Shown here: one piece after another, positions 4,933 to 8,817 of the stretch
Layout: each line of letters starts with the position of its first letter
How positions within the stretch are numbered: position 1 is the stretch's first letter
DNA from: Caldisericota bacterium
Lineage (GTDB): Bacteria; CG03; B21-G15
Length of the DNA: 8,817 bases
Assembly: GCA_003650255.1 (NCBI GenBank)
Contig: QMOP01000044.1
Location: forward strand, 1 to 8,817
Reading direction: 5' to 3'
The notes under the pieces: model-generated
Told to the model about the DNA's origin: nothing
Database searches by the model: none
Seen by the model: the letters and a program-made list of their open reading frames with translations, nothing else
Made by a program: the position numbers and the translations under genes

Positions 4933-7294
4933 ATATATCCAGATTCCTAACTCTTAAAGCATGTGCTATTATAAAATTCTTCCTCGGATCAACACTATCT
5001 CCCATAAGTGTTGTAAAAATTCTATCTGCTTCCACAACATCCTCAAGAGAAACCTGAAGAAGTGCCCTTCTTGATGGGTCCATTGTTGTCTCCCACAATT
5101 GTTCTGGATTCATCTCTCCTAAACCTTTATATCTCTGAACAGTAACTCCTTTTTTTCCAATATCCTCAATCTTAGAAAGCATATCCATAACATCATCAAA
5201 CTCATATATGTCACTTTCATCCTTCAAATAATAAATTGCTCCTTGTTTATGTATTCCAAACTGAATTACAAATCCTTTTTTCTCAATCTCCTTTACAATA
5301 CTGTCAACTTCCCTTATTTCAGGAAGTTCAACTATCTGCATCTGGTCAAGTTCCTTAACTTCCTCTCCTTCCTTGCTTAATTTTTTTCTTATCTCCTCCT
5401 CTTCCTCTTCATCATAAATAAATACATCTTTATACCTTGAAATAGGAAACTTTTTCCTCTCTCTAAATTTAAGATAATCCTTCCAGAAAACCTGCTTTTT
5501 CTCCAGATGTTCAAGTTTACTTCTTAAATCCATTAATTTATCCACAATAAAAACTGTTTCATCTTTATTATAATTCTTCTCTTTTCTCTTAAACTTTTGT
5601 GAAAGAGTTATTCTTCCTTTGCAATTTGAAATAAGGAAATTCTTCAATTCTTCATCACTTAAAAGATACTTCTCTTCATTTCCCTTTTTCACTTTATAAA
5701 GTGGTGGAAGAGCAATATAAAGGTGTCCTTCTTCAATTAAAGGTCTCATGTGTCTGAAGAAGAATGTAAGTAGCAATGTTCTTATGTGTGCACCATCTAC
5801 ATCAGCATCTGTCATTATAATTATTTTGTGATATCTTATCTTATTTACATCAAAATCCTCTCCAACCCCTCCTCCAATTGCAGTAATCATTGTCCTTATC
5901 TCATCATTTGAAAGAACCTTTGTAAGACGTGCTTTTTCAACATTTATTATTTTTCCTTTTAAAGGTAAAACTGCCTGAAATTTTCTATCCCTTGCCTGTT
6001 TTGCACTACCTCCAGCACTTTCTCCCTCAACAATAAAAAGCTCACACCTACTAGGATTCTCATCCTGACAGTCAGCAAGTTTTCCTGGAAGAGAAGTAAC
6101 CTCAAGTGCTGATTTTCTTCTTACAAGTTCCTTTGCTTTTCTTGCTGCCTCTCTTGCTCTGTAAGCATTTATAACCTTCTCAATTATTGCATTTCCAATT
6201 CTTGGATTCTGCTCTAAAAATGCCTGAAGTTCTTCTCCAACTATACTTTCAACAATTCCCTTTACTTCTGAATTTCCAAGTTTTGTTTTTGTCTGACCTT
6301 CAAACTGCGGATTTGGAACCTTACATGCGATAACACAGGTAAGCCCTTCCCTCACATCATCTCCACTTACACTTATACTTTTCAATCTCTCAGAAGCATT
6401 CCTTTTAATATACTCATTTATTACTCTTGTTAATGCTGATTTGAATCCTACAAGATGTGTTCCTCCTTCCTTTGTGTGGATATTGTTACAGTATGTAAAA
6501 ACTGTCTCCTGATATCCATCATTATACTGCATAGCAACCTCAACCTCAACATCATTCTTTGTCCTTTTAAAATAAATGACATCTTTATGAAGAACCTTTT
6601 TATTCTCGTTTAAAAATTCAACAAATGCTTTTATTCCTCCTTTATATAAAAATGTATGTTCCTTATCAGTTCTTTCATCTGTAATTACTATTGTTGTTCC
6701 TGGATTCAAAAATGCAAGCTCCCTCAATCTGTTTGATAACGTTTCAAAACTAAAATTCATTCCTTCTTTAAATATTTCTGGATCAGGATAAAATGTAACC
6801 TTTGTTCCTGTCCTCTTAGAAGGATTTAACCTTTTTAAAGGATAAACCTTTTTTCCCCCATTCTCATATCTCTGTTTCCATCTGTATCCATCTCTCCATA
6901 TCTCAACCTCAAGCCATTTACTTAAAGCATTAACAACACTCACTCCAACTCCATGAAGTCCACCTGAGACCTTATAAACTTTTTTATCAAACTTACCACC
7001 TGCATGAAGTTTTGTCATTATAACCTGAACTGCTGGAACTTTCTCTATTGGATGCTCATCAATAGGAATTCCTCTTCCGTTGTCAATAACACTTACAGAA
7101 TTATCCTTATGAATAATTACATGAATATGATCACAGAAACCTGCAAGAACCTCATCAATTGAATTGTCAACAACTTCATAAACAAGATGGTGTAGCCCCT
7201 CCTTTCCTGTTGAACCAATATACATTGCAGGTCTTCTTCTTACTGCCTCTAAACCTTCAAGAACCTTAATATCACTTGCTCTATACGTCTGCAT
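4931..7294 (-). CDS. gyrB: DNA gyrase subunit B, long form with C-terminal insertion
   Basis: ATPase and Toprim subunit of gyrase (type IIA topoisomerase), acting with GyrA to supercoil DNA; gyrA is not in the window. Numbered from the ATG used here (787 residues), the GHKL ATPase has Glu40 and Asn44 in YEVVDNSID, DNGRGIP at 71-77 and GGKFDKKVYKVSGGLHGVGV at about 99-118. The transducer follows, with QTKTKLGNSEVKG at about 334-346. The Toprim domain has IVEGESAGGSAKQ near 421 with Glu423 and the TDADVDG metal triad at 495-501. The end has QRYKGLGEMNPEQLWETTMDP and terminates in RNLDI. Between PLYKVKKG and KGVTVQRYKGLGEM lie about 170 mostly charged residues, including a run of six glutamates; Bacillus GyrB has a far shorter link there, E. 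coli GyrB a similar insertion. A GTG at 7303 and ATG at 7300 are possible starts, but ribosome-site spacing favours ATG 7294. ParE is an alternative only if a second pair exists elsewhere. Confidence 0.95.
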   Translation of the reverse strand: MQTYRASDIKVLEGLEAVRRRPAMYIGSTGKEGLHHLVYEVVDNSIDEVLAGFCDHIHVIIHKDNSVSVIDNGRGIPIDEHPIEKVPAVQVIMTKLHAGGKFDKKVYKVSGGLHGVGVSVVNALSKWLEVEIWRDGYRWKQRYENGGKKVYPLKRLNPSKRTGTKVTFYPDPEIFKEGMNFSFETLSNRLRELAFLNPGTTIVITDERTDKEHTFLYKGGIKAFVEFLNENKKVLHKDVIYFKRTKNDVEVEVAMQYNDGYQETVFTYCNNIHTKEGGTHLVGFKSALTRVINEYIKRNASERLKSISVSGDDVREGLTCVIACKVPNPQFEGQTKTKLGNSEVKGIVESIVGEELQAFLEQNPRIGNAIIEKVINAYRAREAARKAKELVRRKSALEVTSLPGKLADCQDENPSRCELFIVEGESAGGSAKQARDRKFQAVLPLKGKIINVEKARLTKVLSNDEIRTMITAIGGGVGEDFDVNKIRYHKIIIMTDADVDGAHIRTLLLTFFFRHMRPLIEEGHLYIALPPLYKVKKGNEEKYLLSDEELKNFLISNCKGRITLSQKFKRKEKNYNKDETVFIVDKLMDLRSKLEHLEKKQVFWKDYLKFRERKKFPISRYKDVFIYDEEEEEEIRKKLSKEGEEVKELDQMQIVELPEIREVDSIVKEIEKKGFVIQFGIHKQGAIYYLKDESDIYEFDDVMDMLSKIEDIGKKGVTVQRYKGLGEMNPEQLWETTMDPSRRALLQVSLEDVVEADRIFTTLMGDSVDPRKNFIIAHALRVRNLDI

Positions 7295-7547
7295 AAGCAT
7301 CACCCCTTATTATTTTTAATTCTTTCACATTAAACTTTTCCCTTATTTTACTCAAAATTTTATTCTTTTTAAGTTCAAGTAAATGTTTCTCATATATATT
7401 TGAACATTTAATATAAACAACATTCTCCTTTATGTCTGAATCTTTTATATATGGAATATTCAATTCTCCAAGAATCCTCTTAAGTTCCTCCCTTTTTTTT
7501 TCGTAATTTTCAAGATACTCTCTAATTATCTCTGATATTCTTTTCAT
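7281..7547 (-). CDS. Short DciA/DUF721-like protein between dnaN and gyrB
   Basis: This is an 88-residue basic protein. Residues 1-30 are predicted helical and highly charged (MKRISEIIREYLENYEKKRE). Residues about 42-82 read like the core of the DUF721/DciA family: a beta strand NVVYIKCSN, a helix EKHLLELKKNKILSKIREKF, then a strand VKELKIIRG. DciA is the ancestral loader of the replicative helicase DnaB in many bacteria, and DUF721 genes commonly sit beside dnaN, recF or gyrB. The usual N-terminal part with the conserved tryptophan and 'W..ivG' pattern is not recognisable here; the protein has no tryptophan. It is therefore either a reduced DciA or an unrelated small protein in the same place. 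It overlaps dnaN by ATGA (7544-7547) and gyrB by 14 bases. recF, which often sits here, is absent. The family call rests on context and a weak pattern. Confidence 0.6.
   Translation of the reverse strand: MKRISEIIREYLENYEKKREELKRILGELNIPYIKDSDIKENVVYIKCSNIYEKHLLELKKNKILSKIREKFNVKELKIIRGDAYADV
7303..7308 (-). promoter_or_regulatory. Ribosome binding site deciding the gyrB start
   Basis: AAGGGG on the minus strand overlaps the in-frame GTG at 7303-7301 and is only two bases from the ATG at 7300, but eight bases from the ATG at 7294-7292. The last is the workable spacing and gives an N-terminus MQTYRASDIKVLEGLEAVR, like other GyrB proteins. Confidence 0.55.
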
Positions 7548-8641
7548 ACCCTCATTGGCATTATTATATTAAGATAGTTATCTTTTCCTTTTGGTTTGAA
7601 AGTAACTGGATTAAGTGAGTTTGTAAACATTATCTCAACCTCATCTGTATCAATATGTCTTAGAGTATCAATTATAAACTGAGGATTGAATGCTATCTCT
7701 ATCTCCTTATTTTCATAATTCACAGGAATCTCTGTTACTCCCTCTCCAATCCCTTCTGTCTGGGCATATATTAAAAGAGTATTCTTTTTAAAATCATACT
7801 TAACTGCCCTTGATCTCTCTGTTGTCATTAAACTCACTCTTCTTGTTGCTTTCAAAAGTTCCTGAACATTGCAGGTTACACTACACTCCTGTGACTTTGG
7901 AATTACCTGTTCATAGTTTGGAAATGAACCATCAATTATCCTTGAAGTAAGAAGTATTGAATCAAATTTAAAAGCAACCATATTTTCTGTGATTCCAAAA
8001 AGAAGTTCCTCTCCTTTTGAAAAATTGAGAAGTTTTAAAAGAGTATTTACTGTCTTATTTGGTATTATTACATTTCCCTTGTTTGACTTGTTTGTCTCTT
8101 CATAAATATAAGATAACCTTCTTCCATCAGTTGCAACAACCTTTAATTTTCCCTTTTCAAAAACACAGTAAACTCCACATAAAACATATCTTGATTCATC
8201 AGTTGAAGATGAAAAATGTGTCTTTATAAGCATATTCTGAAACTTTTCCTTTTCAACCTTCATTCCCTTTTTCTCATCAAATTCAGGAATTTCTGGAAAG
8301 TCCTCAACAGGAATTCCTGAAAGTCTAAAAACATCTGTTCCAGATTTGATTAAAATTCTATTTTCTTCAATCTCTTCAATTGCAACCTCTTCTCCTGGAA
8401 GTTCTTTTACAATCTCTGCAAACTTTTTTCCTATAACTGTTACTTTACCTTTCTTTTTTACGTTACATGGAACAGTGCATTTTACAGCAATCTCAAGGTC
8501 TGTTGCTGAAATGAGAATCTCTTTGTCTCTTGCTTCAAGAAAGAAGCTGTTTAGATGTGGAAGAGTGCTTTTTGTGCTTATTCCTGTTTGAGCAATCTGT
8601 GTTGCTTTTACGAGTTCTTCTTTTTCAATGACTACTTTCAT
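7544..8641 (-). CDS. dnaN: DNA polymerase III beta subunit (sliding clamp)
   Basis: Forms the dimeric ring that holds DNA polymerase III on DNA and recruits other replication and repair proteins. It has 365 residues, against 366 in E. coli. The three clamp folds occupy roughly 1-120, 127-245 and 250-365. Recognisable segments are LPHLNSFFLEA (27-37), ATDLEIAV (46-53), VATDGRRLS (169-177), LTSRIIDGSFPNYEQVIP (231-248) and the end NIIMPMRV (358-365). The SRIIDGSFPNY segment and the MPMR tail form the pocket that binds clamp-interacting peptides, and both are intact. The start is ATG 8641 behind a near-perfect AAGGAGG (8646-8652). It is the first gene of the block; its stop overlaps the next start in ATGA. 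A promoter presumably lies in the A/T-rich stretch upstream. dnaA may lie beyond the right edge, but this cannot be seen. Confidence 0.97.
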   Translation of the reverse strand: MKVVIEKEELVKATQIAQTGISTKSTLPHLNSFFLEARDKEILISATDLEIAVKCTVPCNVKKKGKVTVIGKKFAEIVKELPGEEVAIEEIEENRILIKSGTDVFRLSGIPVEDFPEIPEFDEKKGMKVEKEKFQNMLIKTHFSSSTDESRYVLCGVYCVFEKGKLKVVATDGRRLSYIYEETNKSNKGNVIIPNKTVNTLLKLLNFSKGEELLFGITENMVAFKFDSILLTSRIIDGSFPNYEQVIPKSQECSVTCNVQELLKATRRVSLMTTERSRAVKYDFKKNTLLIYAQTEGIGEGVTEIPVNYENKEIEIAFNPQFIIDTLRHIDTDEVEIMFTNSLNPVTFKPKGKDNYLNIIMPMRV

Positions 8642-8645
8642 AATT

Positions 8646-8652
8646 CCTCCTT
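8646..8652 (-). promoter_or_regulatory. dnaN: Ribosome binding site of dnaN
   Basis: AAGGAGG, within AAAAGGAGGAATTATG, is a near-complete match to the anti-Shine-Dalgarno sequence with four bases before the ATG at 8641. It fixes the dnaN start. Confidence 0.8.
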
Positions 8653-8817
8653 TTAAATCAGTCGTATTAGTAATATTGCATTTAATAATTTTAATTTATT
8701 TTTTAAAATTTTGAAAATCCAAATTTTTTTTAAAACTTTTGAAAAATTTTTCATTTTTAAGTTCATTTTAAAAACTCTTTCATTCTCTTAAAACATTTCA
8801 AAAAACAAATTCTCTTC
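8653..8817. other. Extremely A/T-rich leader upstream of dnaN with phased A-tracts
   Basis: This is the only non-coding stretch of note. It consists mostly of alternating runs of A and T with very few G or C, typical of curved or easily melted DNA. On the minus strand TTGGAT, 18 bases, then TAAATT (within about 8690-8725) is a poor promoter match; no convincing -35/-10 pair is visible although a promoter is expected here. No DnaA box close to TTATCCACA is present on either strand. The stretch could be a dnaN leader and promoter region or the edge of an origin lying further right. Confidence 0.4.
8699..8745. repeat. Near-perfect direct repeat upstream of dnaN
   Basis: TTTTTTAAAATTTTGAAAA at 8699-8717 recurs as TTTTTTAAAACTTTTGAAAA at 8726-8745, differing by one inserted C, with starts 27 bases apart. 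A weaker third copy (TTAAAACATTTCAAAAA) is near 8788-8804. Low complexity makes chance similarity possible. Confidence 0.45.

Noticed and set aside
4772..4957. 61-codon plus-strand frame near the gyrB/ilvE junction
   Set aside because: Antisense shadow of the start of ilvE, with no coding-like features.
8346..8591. 81-codon plus-strand frame, hydrophobic
   Set aside because: Antisense to dnaN; the Ser/Phe/Leu-rich composition is what the complement of this A-rich coding strand gives.
8665..8685. TAG-TAA-TAT steps resembling a DnaA-trio near the dnaN start
   Set aside because: Only two or three steps, no neighbouring DnaA box, and such triplets are common in DNA this A/T-rich.
8701..8751. 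A/T palindromes (AAAATTTT) that could look like a terminator hairpin
   Set aside because: The stems contain no G/C pairs to speak of and would be unstable; they better fit curved or easily melted DNA.
8763..8817. Possible C-terminal end of an upstream minus-strand gene (17 codons ending KRMKEFLK, then TGA at 8765-8763)
   Set aside because: Only 17 codons are visible, they match no family end such as DnaA that I recognise, and a frame of this length is expected by chance.

Overview
This window is a single, tightly packed, leftward-reading (minus-strand) gene block of nine genes from an AT-rich bacterium (roughly one third G+C by eye). In transcription order from the right edge the genes are dnaN (DNA polymerase III sliding clamp), a short DciA/DUF721-like gene, gyrB (DNA gyrase subunit B), ilvE (branched-chain aminotransferase), mcsA and mcsB (protein-arginine kinase activator and kinase), a cyclase-family (kynurenine formamidase-like) metal hydrolase, a udp-type nucleoside phosphorylase, and a DUF5693-like membrane-anchored protein cut by the left edge. 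The only non-coding stretch of any size is the 176 bases upstream of dnaN, which are extremely A/T-rich and carry a near-perfect direct repeat. All long plus-strand reading frames are shadows of these genes.

The organism cannot be named from the sequence. The mcsA-mcsB pair is best known from Bacillota. However, ctsR and clpC are not adjacent here, and GyrB has the long insertion after the Toprim domain (about 790 residues in total) that E. coli-type enzymes have and Bacillus GyrB lacks. Together with a DUF721-type gene between dnaN and gyrB and no recF, this suggests a low-GC, deep-branching, probably little-cultivated lineage (something like Omnitrophota and relatives is a guess), not a classical Firmicute.

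The right half (about 4931-8641) is a replication/topology cluster of the kind usually found near dnaA and oriC, so the origin may lie just beyond the right edge. The middle (2522-4921) joins an amino-acid aminotransferase to the arginine-phosphorylation pair. The left part (1-2507) holds a putative amide hydrolase, a nucleoside phosphorylase and a conserved protein of unknown function.

Gene junctions are extremely tight. Two are 4-base ATGA overlaps, three are 14-base overlaps, and at two the upstream stop codon is part of the next Shine-Dalgarno sequence. No terminator-like hairpin was seen between genes, so one long co-transcript with translational coupling is plausible. There is no mobile element, CRISPR array or RNA gene in the window, and I see no clearly new multi-gene system. 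The points worth a second look are the McsAB pair in this context, a McsB lacking the first two residues of the usual phosphoarginine-sensing motif, a nucleoside phosphorylase lacking the usual uracil-binding pair, the reduced DciA-like protein, and the DUF5693-like gene.
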